Shown: positions 1 to 7,562 of the stretch, in pieces
How the letters are laid out: each line of letters begins with the position of its first letter
Numbering within the stretch: position 1 is the stretch's first letter
DNA from: Bacillaceae bacterium
Lineage (GTDB): Bacteria; Bacillota; Bacilli; Bacillales_A; Planococcaceae
Length of the DNA stretch: 26,388 nucleotides
NCBI GenBank assembly: GCA_030149685.1
Contig: JASLGI010000149.1
Span: 1 to 26,388 of the forward strand
Direction of reading: 5' to 3'
Notes under the pieces: model-generated
Databases searched by the model: none
Told to the model about the DNA's origin: nothing
The model's input: the letters and a program-made list of their open reading frames with translations, nothing else
Program-made: the position numbers and the translations under genes

Positions 1-54
1 TTGTTGGCGACCTTCATTCACTGCTTCACCAACGAACATATTAAAATCCATCAT
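1..54 (-). CDS. Unidentified gene, 5' end only
   Basis: The first 17-18 codons of a gene that runs off the left edge. A strong Shine-Dalgarno (AAAGGAG, about 9 nt before the first ATG) precedes two adjacent ATG codons at 54 and 51. The visible peptide is MMDFNMFVGEAVNEGRQQ, too short to assign. It follows the leucine dehydrogenase gene by about 70 bp on the same strand with no clear terminator between, so it may be co-transcribed with it. In Bacillus the neighbours of bcd belong to branched-chain keto-acid catabolism (ptb, buk, bkd), but the visible residues do not resemble the start of any of those that I recognise. Confidence 0.6.
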   Translation of the reverse strand, partial: MMDFNMFVGEAVNEGRQQ

Positions 55-125
55 TGGACAAATCTCCTTTCGGTAAGTTCGTCATTATATTATCATACAT
101 TGACGAAAAAACCGACTAAAAGACT

Positions 126-1223
126 TTATTCATGGTGAGGGCGTGTATATTTTTCTCTTGGCAAAAATGTTCTCTTTAGTTGAGCACCCATTTCCATTCG
201 ACGTTCTGCTAGTTCATCTGCTGCTTGATACGTTGGAATATTTTTCTCTTTCGCTAATGCATACAGCTCTAACATCGTGTCATAAATCGTTTCTACGGAA
301 CGCATCGCACGTTCTCGGTTATACCCTTTCATCTCTTCGACGACGTTTAACACGCCTCCTGCATTAATGACATAATCTGGAGCATACAAAATATTACGCT
401 CTTCTAACAGATCGCCATGACGCGGTTCTGCTAGTTGGTTATTCGCTGAACCAGCAACAATATCTACCTTTAACTGCGGAATCGTCTCATCATTTAAAAT
501 GGCACCGAGGGCACATGGTGCGAAAATATCCGCCTCCACTGCATAAATGTCCTCAGGAGCTACTTTTTTAGCATCGTACAACTTTACAATACGATCTGCT
601 GCTTCATCGAAAATATCCGTAATAATGATCGATGCGCCTTCTTCATGTAAATACTCACATAACTTCGATGCGACACTTCCAGCTCCTTGTACAGCGACTG
701 TTTTACCTTTTAATTGATCGGACCCATATTTTTCTTTTGCAGATGCTTTCATCCCCATATAAATACCGTAAGAAGTCACCGGTGACGGATCTCCCGACGT
801 ATTTGCACTCGATGCGTTACCGACTAAGTGATCGGTCTCTTGGAAAACAAAATCGAGATCATCACTTCCTGTTCCGACATCCGCTGACGTAATATAACGA
901 CCATTTAAACTTTCAACGTAACGACCGAATGCACGGAAAAGTGCTTCCGTTTTATCTTTTTTTGGATCTCCTATAATGACGGCTTTTCCCCCACCGAGAT
1001 TAACACCCGCTGCTGCGTTTTTATACGTCATTCCTTTTGCAAGACGTAAGGCATCTTCTAACGCTTCTTCTTCCGTTTCATACGGCCACATAGGCGGTCC
1101 CCCGAGTGCAGTACCTTATGTGGTATCGTGCACGACGATAATCGCTTGTAAACCTGCTTTTTCATCTTGACAAAAAACGACTTGTTCGTACGCTCCCTCT
1201 TTCATCTGTTGAAATAAAGACAT
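126..1223 (-). pseudogene. bcd: Leucine dehydrogenase gene with in-frame stop codon
   Basis: NAD-dependent leucine/branched-chain amino acid dehydrogenase of the Glu/Leu/Phe/Val dehydrogenase family, which deaminates Leu, Val and Ile to 2-oxo acids. Translation from the ATG at 1223 gives a normal family N-terminus ([20 protein letters not shown]), then a TAA at codon 36 (positions 1116-1118), then the rest in the same frame for 329 codons to the TAA at 126. Total length (365 codons) matches the family. The stop lies in the invariant region normally reading DTTLGPALGGTRMW; here it reads [13 protein letters not shown], so about five base changes cluster in 24 nt. Downstream, K68 in GMTYKN and K80 in NLGGGK, the dinucleotide-binding GAGSVA loop and [10 protein letters not shown] are intact. 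An ATG at 1091 (codon 45), with GGGGGA 6 nt upstream, could start a truncated 321-residue protein lacking part of the substrate site. It is a true pseudogene, a recent lesion or a sequence error. Confidence 0.8.
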
Positions 1224-1243
1224 ATGTATCGTTCCCCTTTTTG

Positions 1244-1258
1244 AATTATTAGAATATT
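1244..1258 (-). promoter_or_regulatory. Possible CodY box at bcd
   Basis: The minus-strand 15-mer AATATTCTAATAATT differs from the CodY consensus AATTTTCWGAAAATT at three positions and lies just after the bcd -10 box, where bound CodY would block transcription. It overlaps a perfect 12-bp palindrome, TAGAATATTCTA (1250-1261). CodY control of branched-chain amino acid catabolism is known in Bacillus; that it acts here is inference, because AT-rich DNA gives such matches by chance. Confidence 0.35.
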
Positions 1259-1262
1259 CTAT

Positions 1263-1291
1263 ATTATAACGAACTTTGTTTCTTTTCACAA
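1263..1291 (-). promoter_or_regulatory. Sigma-A promoter of bcd
   Basis: On the minus strand TTGTGA (1286-1291), a 17-bp spacer and TATAAT (1263-1268). The -10 is perfect and the -35 matches at four of six. It lies 40 bp upstream of the bcd ATG and just downstream of the terminator of the preceding gene, so bcd should be its own transcription unit. Confidence 0.75.
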
Positions 1292-1296
1292 CTAAA

Positions 1297-1336
1297 AAAG
1301 AGAAAGCATTTGAATACGTTCAAACACTTTCTCTTT
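1297..1336 (-). terminator. Intrinsic terminator after glycerophosphodiester phosphodiesterase gene
   Basis: An 18-bp stem (outer 10 bp AAAGAGAAAG/CTTTCTCTTT, inner TTTGAA/TTCAAA, with two mismatches between) and a 4-nt loop. On the minus strand it is followed by a T run (1294-1299). It lies 10 bp past the stop of the 1347-2081 gene. Confidence 0.85.
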
Positions 1337-1346
1337 AGACCTATTG

Positions 1347-2081
1347 TTATTCTTGTTCCGGCATTACGACTTGACGAATGACACGAGGAACATCTGTAAT
1401 CCAACCGATAATGAGAGGATGACCTTTCATTAACACTTCTTCTTCTCCGAGTACTCCATATAAACGAATCGGGCGACCATCTATTTCTAGCGCTTCAATA
1501 TGAGCGGTTTTCCATTGTTTATGATTCAAGTGAAAAATATCTGCTAATGGATATTGTGCGAGCCCTTCTGTCGTTAAATCACGCTTTCTTAAAATTTGAG
1601 CAACAGGCATCGTCGGGTCGTACTTCTTCACTTCTTCTAATAACTCATAATGAAATGATGAAATATGTACATTTGAAAGTGGAGATAAACATTCCAATAC
1701 ACGTTTTACAACTTGTGGTCGTTCGAGTAATGTTTCTTTCAGCTCTACGTTGACCCCAATTTGTTGAACTTGTGCGAAATGAACAACTTCTTGTAATGCG
1801 GGTATACGTAATCGGCGGAAACGGCGTTGCCACCATGAACCTAATCGAACTTTTTTAGCCGATGGAAAACGTAATTCATCAATATTTCGATCGCGAGCAG
1901 CAAGACGTGATAAATTACGGTCATGAACGACAACGGGTACGCCATCTTTCGTTAGTTGGACATCGATTTCAATGCCATCTGCTCCTTGGCGCACTGCTTC
2001 TTGAAAAGCTCCAATCGTATTTTCGAACCGATCGACACTCGCTCCGCGATGAGCGTAAATATCATATTTTCGTTGAGACAT
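1347..2081 (-). CDS. Glycerophosphodiester phosphodiesterase (YqiK/UgpQ family)
   Basis: Cytosolic-type glycerophosphodiester phosphodiesterase, 244 aa, TIM-barrel fold, which hydrolyses glycerophosphodiesters to glycerol 3-phosphate and an alcohol. Family motifs are in order: AHRG (residues 10-13), FENT (19-22; the usual form is PENT), EIDVQLTKDGVPVVVHD around 38-54 with the catalytic Glu/Asp and second His, and VNVELK near 109-114. No signal peptide is visible, so an intracellular role in phospholipid headgroup recycling is likely. The ATG at 2081 has a close TAGGTGG. It is flanked by terminators on both sides, making it probably monocistronic; a TATACT -10-like hexamer occurs at about 2113-2118 without a good -35. 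In B. subtilis yqiK lies in the same direction between spo0A and the bcd cluster, so synteny supports orthology. Confidence 0.88.
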   Translation of the reverse strand: MSQRKYDIYAHRGASVDRFENTIGAFQEAVRQGADGIEIDVQLTKDGVPVVVHDRNLSRLAARDRNIDELRFPSAKKVRLGSWWQRRFRRLRIPALQEVVHFAQVQQIGVNVELKETLLERPQVVKRVLECLSPLSNVHISSFHYELLEEVKKYDPTMPVAQILRKRDLTTEGLAQYPLADIFHLNHKQWKTAHIEALEIDGRPIRLYGVLGEEEVLMKGHPLIIGWITDVPRVIRQVVMPEQE

Positions 2082-2127
2082 GAAGCCACCTACTTTTCAT
2101 TAAGTTACTCGTAGTATAACAAAAATG

Positions 2128-2171
2128 ACGAAAAGCTTCTAAAACAAGCAGCCGTTTTAGAAACTTTTCGT
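2128..2171 (-). terminator. Terminator after recN
   Basis: Long hairpin beginning directly after the recN stop. An 18-bp stem (2128-2145 with 2154-2171, one mismatch) closes an 8-nt loop, followed on the minus strand by CATTTTTG. Confidence 0.85.
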
Positions 2172-3881
2172 TCATCTATGACCCATAATGTCTCTTTTAC
2201 GTTCTTTTCCTAACTCAATCAATTCTGCAGCATGACGTAAAGTTAATGGAGTTACTTCTGCACCAGATAACATACGTGATAATTCTTCTTCTCGCTTCTC
2301 TTCTTCTACTGCTCGAATACGAGTAAATGTGCGTCCATTTTCTACTTCTTTTTCAATGACATAATGATGATCTGCCATTGCTGCTACTTGAGGTAAATGA
2401 GAAATACACAACACTTGAGAATGATTTGAAATAGTCGTAATTTTATCCGCAATCGCTTGTGCTGCTCTTCCGCCTACTCCTGTATCTACCTCATCAAAGA
2501 TAATTGATAAGACACCTTCATGAACAGAAAAAATTGTTTTTAGTGCGAGCATAACACGGGACAGCTCCCCACCTGAAGCTACTTGAACGAGTGGCATGAA
2601 AGGCTCTCCTACGTTTGTCGATATATAAAATGCTACATTGTCGTAACCGAACGCATCAAATGTCTCTCCAGACTTTCGCTCGACTCGAACGTCGAATTGT
2701 GCTTTTTCCATATGTAAATCTGCGAGCTGACGTTCAATCGCCACTTTCAATTGATCCGCATTTTGCTTTCGAATGATTGATAACTCTTCTGCTTCGATCA
2801 TTAAATCTTGCTTCACTTGTTCGAATTTTTCTTCTACTTCTGCTAAACGTTCATCTCGATGAAGAAGGCGATCTAACTCATCTGCAATCGACTCCCGATA
2901 AATTAAAATATCTTCGATCGTTTCACCATATTTTCGTTGCAACTGTCCAATTAACGCAAGACGAGACTCTACTTCTTCCAAACGTGAAGGATTAAATTCC
3001 ATATCCGCTAAAATATCACTTAATTGATGAGCAACATCTTGAAGAGCATAGAAGTTAGAAGAAGTCGTTTCAGCAAGAGTTTCTAACGTTTCGTCGACAG
3101 TAGCAGCATCTTCTAAATCACTCATCGCACTACCGATCCAATCAAGTCCATGATTTTCATTACTTAACGCTTCATAAGCAGTTCCGAGCCGACTATAAAT
3201 TCGATCAAAATGTTTTAATTGCGTCTGTTCTTGTATCAGTTTTTCTTCTTCGTCAATCTCAAGATGCGCTTCATCAATTTCATTTAATTGAAAAGAATAA
3301 ATATCAATCTGTTGTGCTACTTGACGCTCATCTAGCATCTGTTCTTCTAACTGACGTTTATATTTGACATAACGTTGATACATTTCTGTATAGCTTGTAA
3401 ATGTTTTTTGAAAGTCTTCTCCTGCAAACTGATCGAGTAAATGAATATGATATCTCTCATCCATCAATGATTGATTTTCATGTTGACTATGAATATCGAC
3501 GAGGTGTCGCATCACTTCTCTCAGCATAGCAATCGTAACGAGCGTGCCATTGATACGACAAGTCGATTTACCTGAAGCATTAATATCACGACGAATAATA
3601 AACACATAGTCATCGGACCAATCGATTCCTAAATCATCGAGCTGATGTCGAAAGTCTTCTGTCATAAAATCGAGTCGAAACATCCCTTCAAGCTCTGCTT
3701 TCTTTGCTCCGTGTCGAACGAATTGATGGGAACCACGACCTCCAGCAAGTAATTGAATCGCTCCGATGATGATCGACTTACCGGCACCTGTTTCTCCCGT
3801 AAGGACAGTCATCCCTTCTTCAAAACTGACATGTAGCTCTTCAATAATTGCAAAGTCTTTGATCGATAACTCACTTAGCAA
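2172..3881 (-). CDS. recN: DNA repair protein RecN
   Basis: SMC-like ATPase of 569 aa recruited to DNA double-strand breaks in recombinational repair, and also needed for natural transformation in Bacillus. The Walker A motif GETGAGKS is at residues 29-36. A long helical, coiled-coil-like middle follows (about 150-370, rich in E, Q, L and K). The ABC signature (SGGELSRVML) and Walker B (IIFDEVDTGVGG) come late, then the His switch region (LCISHLPQVA). The start is TTG at 3881, directly after GGGGGGAG, and gives the family N-terminus MLSELSIKDFAIIEEL. It follows argR by 16 bp and is probably co-transcribed with it, as in other Bacillales. Length is normal for the family and no lesion is seen. 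spoIVB and spo0A, which follow recN in B. subtilis, are absent. Confidence 0.95.
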   Translation of the reverse strand: MLSELSIKDFAIIEELHVSFEEGMTVLTGETGAGKSIIIGAIQLLAGGRGSHQFVRHGAKKAELEGMFRLDFMTEDFRHQLDDLGIDWSDDYVFIIRRDINASGKSTCRINGTLVTIAMLREVMRHLVDIHSQHENQSLMDERYHIHLLDQFAGEDFQKTFTSYTEMYQRYVKYKRQLEEQMLDERQVAQQIDIYSFQLNEIDEAHLEIDEEEKLIQEQTQLKHFDRIYSRLGTAYEALSNENHGLDWIGSAMSDLEDAATVDETLETLAETTSSNFYALQDVAHQLSDILADMEFNPSRLEEVESRLALIGQLQRKYGETIEDILIYRESIADELDRLLHRDERLAEVEEKFEQVKQDLMIEAEELSIIRKQNADQLKVAIERQLADLHMEKAQFDVRVERKSGETFDAFGYDNVAFYISTNVGEPFMPLVQVASGGELSRVMLALKTIFSVHEGVLSIIFDEVDTGVGGRAAQAIADKITTISNHSQVLCISHLPQVAAMADHHYVIEKEVENGRTFTRIRAVEEEKREEELSRMLSGAEVTPLTLRHAAELIELGKERKRDIMGHR

Positions 3882-3897
3882 AGCACTCCCCCCTTTA

Positions 3898-4350
3898 TTA
3901 CAACATCGACAACAACCGTTCTTTGATCGGTGTCGTTAAACTTTCTTCTCGGCAAATGAGTAAACATGTATCGTCTCCACAAATTGTACCGAGTAATTCA
4001 TCGTCCCAATCTAAATTATCTAATAATGAACCGACAGCTTGCGCATTTCCTGGTAATGTTTTCAAAACAATGAAATGGTTTGCTGCATCAATGCTAACGA
4101 ACGCATCTTGTAACATACGTTGTAATTTTTCCTCGGTATTATGTTTTTGAACAGTAGGCAAACTATATTTATAGCGCCCATCTGGAAGTGGTACTTTTAT
4201 TAAATGTAATTCTTTAATATCGCGAGAAACTGTCGCTTGTGTCACTTCGACACCAGCTTCTTTCAAACTCGCTACGAGTTGGTCTTGCGTTTCAATTTCA
4301 TTATTTGAAATAATGTCGCGGATGCGAATATGACGTTGACCTTTATTCAT
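3898..4350 (-). CDS. argR: Arginine repressor ArgR/AhrC
   Basis: Arginine-responsive transcription factor, 150 aa. It represses arginine biosynthesis and, in Bacillus, activates catabolism. The N-terminal winged-helix domain includes the recognition helix region [14 protein letters not shown] (37-50). The C-terminal hexamerisation and arginine-binding domain carries the hallmark GTICGDDTC (121-129). The ATG at 4350 has GGAGTG upstream. It is first in an argR-recN unit with its own promoter. In many Bacillales tlyA (yqxC) lies between dxs and argR; it is absent here. An ARG-box-like sequence in the promoter suggests autoregulation, which is inference. Confidence 0.95.
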   Translation of the reverse strand: MNKGQRHIRIRDIISNNEIETQDQLVASLKEAGVEVTQATVSRDIKELHLIKVPLPDGRYKYSLPTVQKHNTEEKLQRMLQDAFVSIDAANHFIVLKTLPGNAQAVGSLLDNLDWDDELLGTICGDDTCLLICREESLTTPIKERLLSML

Positions 4351-4390
4351 GTTGTCACTCCGTTCTTCACTTTTTAAACTATTTTCTTAC

Positions 4391-4420
4391 AGTATAACGA
4401 ATGTTTATACATATGCGCAA
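4391..4420 (-). promoter_or_regulatory. argR promoter with ARG-box-like spacer
   Basis: TTGCGC (4415-4420), 18 bp, TATACT (4391-4396) on the minus strand, 41 bp upstream of the argR ATG. The spacer holds TGTATAAACATTCG (4398-4411), which matches the arginine operator half-site TGAATWWWWATTCA at 11 of 14 positions. Confidence 0.55.
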
Positions 4421-4435
4421 TGATTTTTACCGAAT

Positions 4436-4462
4436 GAAAACGCGCCCAATGAGCGCGCCTTC
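4436..4462 (-). terminator. Terminator after dxs
   Basis: A GC-rich hairpin of 10 bp (including two G-U pairs) starts 8 bp past the dxs stop: GAAGGCGCGC, a 7-nt loop, GCGCGTTTTC on the minus strand. The T tract is partly inside the stem, so termination may be moderate. Confidence 0.65.
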
Positions 4463-4470
4463 TTTTTGTT

Positions 4471-6360
4471 TTACTGTTGTAAAATTCGAATACCTTCTTT
4501 TGCGACATTTGGAGCTGTTAATCCAATCTCTTCAAGTAAAGCATCAACAGAACCGTGTTCAATGTATTCATCAGGAATACCGAATGTACGAATGAACGGA
4601 ACCTCTCCTTGAGTCATTGCTTTTGCATGGAACCACTCTAATACGGCGCTTCCAAAGCCTCCAGCTAATACCCCTTCTTCCAATGTGATAATTGGCTTTT
4701 GCTCACGTCGTAGTCGATCAAGCACTGCCTCATCCATCGGCTTAATAAAACGAGCGTTCACAACTTCTACTGTTCGGTTTGTTTCTTCTTCTATTTGAAG
4801 CGCGGCTTCTTTTGCAACTTCTAACATCGGTCCAAAAGTTAAAATCGCTAAATCTTTTCCTTCTTGAACTACTTCCCACGTACCAATAGGTATTTCTTTC
4901 AATTCATCATCCATTGGAACACCATAGCCATTTCCTCTCGGGAAACGAAGGGCGATCGGACCATCATTATAAGATAATGCCGTTTTCACCATATGTTGGC
5001 CTTCGTTCTCATCTTTTGGCATCATTAGTACGAGGTTCGGTAAATGACGTAAATAAGCGATATCAAATACACCGTGATGAGTTTCTCCGTCAGCACCAAC
5101 AAGCCCAGCGCGATCAATGCCTAAAAATACATTTAAGTTTTGACGCGTAATATCATGAAGCATTTGATCGTAAGCACGCTGAAGAAATGTCGAATAAATA
5201 GCAAGAAACGGCTTCATTCCTTCAGCAGCTAAACCTGCTGCCATCGTTGCAGCGTGTTGCTCTGCAATTCCGACATCATAAAAACGGTCAGGGAACTCGC
5301 GAGCAAAGTCTTCTAACTTCGATCCGACAGGCATCGCAGGGGTAATGGCTGCGACACGATAATCTTCTCGCGCAATTTTGCTTACTGTATCTGCAATTAA
5401 TTGACTCCAACCTGGACCTTTTGCAGGAGCCTTTACAAAGTCTCCCGTATTGATTTTATATGGTCCTGTACCGTGCCAAGTACCGACTGTATCACTTTCA
5501 GCTGGCTGATATCCTTTACCTTTTTTCGTAATGACATGGATAATCGTTGGGCCATCTACTTTTTTCGCATACGTTAATGATTTTTCCAGTTCTTCAAAAT
5601 CATGACCGTCGACAGGACCTAAATACGTAAATCCAAGCTCTTCAAAAAACATACCTGGTACGACGAGATATTTGAAACTATCTTTGACACGATCTGCTGC
5701 TTTTACTAAAGTACCGCCAATTGCTGGTACTTTTTTCAACATATGCTCAAGTTCATCTTTTGCTGTATTATATTTTCCTGCTGTGCGAATACGTCCGAGC
5801 ATCGCATGTAGCGCTCCGACGTTCGGTGCAATCGACATTTCATTATCATTTAAAATTACTGTCATATTCGTTTTTTCATGGCCAATATGATTCAACGCTT
5901 CAAGTGCCATCCCACCAGTTAATGCACCGTCTCCGATAATCGGAACGACGTAGTTTTGGTCGCCACGAATATCTCGTGCAGCAGCCATTCCCATCGCAGC
6001 TGAAAGCGATGTTGAACTATGACCCGTTTCCCAAACATCGTGTTCACTTTCAGCCATCTTAGGAAAGCCACTTAACCCTTTATATTGGCGCAATGTGTCA
6101 AATTGTGAAGCGCGTCCAGTTAAAATTTTATGGACATACGCTTGGTGTCCAACGTCCCAAATAAATTTATCTTTCGGACTATCGAATACTTTATGCAACA
6201 TAATTGTCAGTTCCACAACACCTAAGTTCGGACCGATATGTCCACCTGTGACGGACAATTTTTCAATTAAAAATTGACGAATCGTTTGCGCAAGTTGTTT
6301 TAATTGCGCTTCGTCCATCGTTTTTACAACTGATGGATGAGTTATTTCCGTGAGATCCAT
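4471..6360 (-). CDS. dxs: 1-deoxy-D-xylulose-5-phosphate synthase
   Basis: Thiamine-diphosphate enzyme that condenses pyruvate with glyceraldehyde 3-phosphate, the first step of the MEP isoprenoid pathway (also feeding thiamine and pyridoxal synthesis in many bacteria). About 629 aa. Seen: [14 protein letters not shown] near residue 40, the ThDP/Mg motif GDGALTGG with downstream N near 145-175, [10 protein letters not shown] before the second domain, DVGIAEQHA with the catalytic Glu, and a C-terminal transketolase-type domain ([11 protein letters not shown]). I chose the ATG at 6360 ([10 protein letters not shown]), which matches the usual N-terminus and has AAGGTG 10 nt upstream; a GTG at 6369 is possible but too close to that site. 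It follows ispA by about 97 bp with its own predicted promoter. Confidence 0.95.
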   Translation of the reverse strand: MDLTEITHPSVVKTMDEAQLKQLAQTIRQFLIEKLSVTGGHIGPNLGVVELTIMLHKVFDSPKDKFIWDVGHQAYVHKILTGRASQFDTLRQYKGLSGFPKMAESEHDVWETGHSSTSLSAAMGMAAARDIRGDQNYVVPIIGDGALTGGMALEALNHIGHEKTNMTVILNDNEMSIAPNVGALHAMLGRIRTAGKYNTAKDELEHMLKKVPAIGGTLVKAADRVKDSFKYLVVPGMFFEELGFTYLGPVDGHDFEELEKSLTYAKKVDGPTIIHVITKKGKGYQPAESDTVGTWHGTGPYKINTGDFVKAPAKGPGWSQLIADTVSKIAREDYRVAAITPAMPVGSKLEDFAREFPDRFYDVGIAEQHAATMAAGLAAEGMKPFLAIYSTFLQRAYDQMLHDITRQNLNVFLGIDRAGLVGADGETHHGVFDIAYLRHLPNLVLMMPKDENEGQHMVKTALSYNDGPIALRFPRGNGYGVPMDDELKEIPIGTWEVVQEGKDLAILTFGPMLEVAKEAALQIEEETNRTVEVVNARFIKPMDEAVLDRLRREQKPIITLEEGVLAGGFGSAVLEWFHAKAMTQGEVPFIRTFGIPDEYIEHGSVDALLEEIGLTAPNVAKEGIRILQQ

Positions 6361-6400
6361 CCGTATCACACACCTTCATAAAAATTTACAACGGTTCCAT

Positions 6401-6426
6401 TTGATATACTTCATTCATTATATCAA
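6401..6426. promoter_or_regulatory. Inverted repeat over the dxs -10/+1 region
   Basis: TTGATATA (6401-6408) and TATATCAA (6419-6426) form a perfect 8-bp inverted repeat with a 10-bp gap. It overlaps the -10 box and likely start site of the dxs promoter, where an operator could sit. The right arm can instead pair with GATTGAT at 6447-6453. Function unknown. Confidence 0.3.
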
Positions 6427-6444
6427 TCCGACACTCCAATACAA
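6417..6444 (-). promoter_or_regulatory. Probable dxs promoter
   Basis: TTGTAT (6439-6444), 16 bp, TATAAT (6417-6422) on the minus strand, between the ispA stop and the dxs start. Confidence 0.5.
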
Positions 6445-6457
6445 CCGATTGATTTTA

Positions 6458-7342
6458 TTATAAATCTCGTTCAATAATATAATCTGCAAATTGTTCGAGT
6501 AACGTATTTTCTTTTTCTAAAAAGCGTAAACTCTCCACTGCTTCACGATGACGATCACGAAGTACTTGCTTCGCTCCATCTAAGCCTAATAAAGCAGGGT
6601 ACGTTGATTTATTACTTTCTTCATCGCTTCCAACTGGTTTTCCTAATTGTTCTGTCGTACTCGTCACATCTAAAATATCATCTTTAATTTGAAAGGCTAA
6701 CCCGATATTGTGCGCATATTGACGCAAATAATCGTGCTTATCTGGGCATAACTGCGCTAAAATTGCCCCCGCTTCAATACTAAATCGTAATAAAGCTCCT
6801 GTTTTCCGCACATGAATGCGTTCAATTTCTTCAACAGATAATGATTTCCCTTCACCTGCTAAGTCAAGTACTTGACCTGCTACCATACCGCGTGCGCCTG
6901 CTGCCTGACTTAAAAGACGAACGAGTTCTACTTGCTGTTCCGGTACAACATCTTTCGTTTTTGTAATACTTTCAAACGCAAGTGCTTGCATCGCATCACC
7001 TGCGAGAATAGCCATCGCTTCTCCATACATTTTATGATTCGTTGGCTTTCCTCGACGATAGTCGTCATCATCCATCGCTGGTAAGTCATCGTGAATGAGC
7101 GAATACGTATGAATAAGCTCGACTGCCGCTGCGACATATAATGCATCATCAATACGTAAATCTAAATCTTCTAACGTTGCTAAGACGAGCAGTGGACGTA
7201 CACGCTTTCCGCCAGCATCAATCGAATAACGCATCGCTTCAATGAGCTCTTCTGGTCCTTCTTGTGCGTCAAGTAACGCATGTAATGTCTCATTAATTTT
7301 CGGCGTATTCACTTCAATAAATTTTTCTAACGGCATCGCCAT
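6458..7342 (-). CDS. ispA: Farnesyl diphosphate synthase (polyprenyl synthetase)
   Basis: Short-chain trans-prenyltransferase of 294 aa making farnesyl diphosphate from IPP and DMAPP, the precursor of undecaprenyl phosphate and menaquinone side chains. Both aspartate-rich motifs are present: DDLPAMDDDD at 85-94 and DDILD at 221-225, preceded by GGKRVRP (44-50). HTYSLIHDD before the first motif is the pattern of bacterial type-II farnesyl synthases. The ATG at 7342 (MAMPLEKF) follows AAGGAG by 9 nt; an ATG at 7366 lies upstream of this site inside xseB and is unlikely. The gene starts 1 bp after the xseB stop, so it is translationally coupled in xseA-xseB-ispA, the standard Bacillus order. Confidence 0.95.
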   Translation of the reverse strand: MAMPLEKFIEVNTPKINETLHALLDAQEGPEELIEAMRYSIDAGGKRVRPLLVLATLEDLDLRIDDALYVAAAVELIHTYSLIHDDLPAMDDDDYRRGKPTNHKMYGEAMAILAGDAMQALAFESITKTKDVVPEQQVELVRLLSQAAGARGMVAGQVLDLAGEGKSLSVEEIERIHVRKTGALLRFSIEAGAILAQLCPDKHDYLRQYAHNIGLAFQIKDDILDVTSTTEQLGKPVGSDEESNKSTYPALLGLDGAKQVLRDRHREAVESLRFLEKENTLLEQFADYIIERDL

Positions 7343-7343
7343 A

Positions 7344-7562
7344 TTAAATGTCTCCTTCTTCCACATACGGTTGATCTTGTTGCATCATTTCATTCATTTT
7401 CTCTTCAGCTTCTGCTAATTTCTTTTGGCATAAGACTGACAACTTCATTCCTCGTTGATAGAGTTCCATCGATTGCTCTAAAGGCACATCTCCTGATTCT
7501 AATCGAGTAACTATCGTTTCTAATTCTTGCATCGCTTCTTCAAACATCATTTCTTTCGTCAT
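7344..7562 (-). CDS. xseB: Exonuclease VII small subunit
   Basis: Small subunit of exonuclease VII, which with XseA degrades single-stranded DNA from both ends to oligonucleotides. 72 aa, almost all helical, with the family pattern FEEAMQELETIVTRLESGDVPLEQSMELYQRG. The ATG at 7562 is chosen because AGGAGG lies 6 nt before it and it matches the usual MTKE-type start; an upstream in-frame extension to 7589 adds residues not found in the family. It overlaps the xseA 3' end by 23 bp, implying coupled translation and suiting a complex with several small subunits per large subunit. Confidence 0.93.
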   Translation of the reverse strand: MTKEMMFEEAMQELETIVTRLESGDVPLEQSMELYQRGMKLSVLCQKKLAEAEEKMNEMMQQDQPYVEEGDI

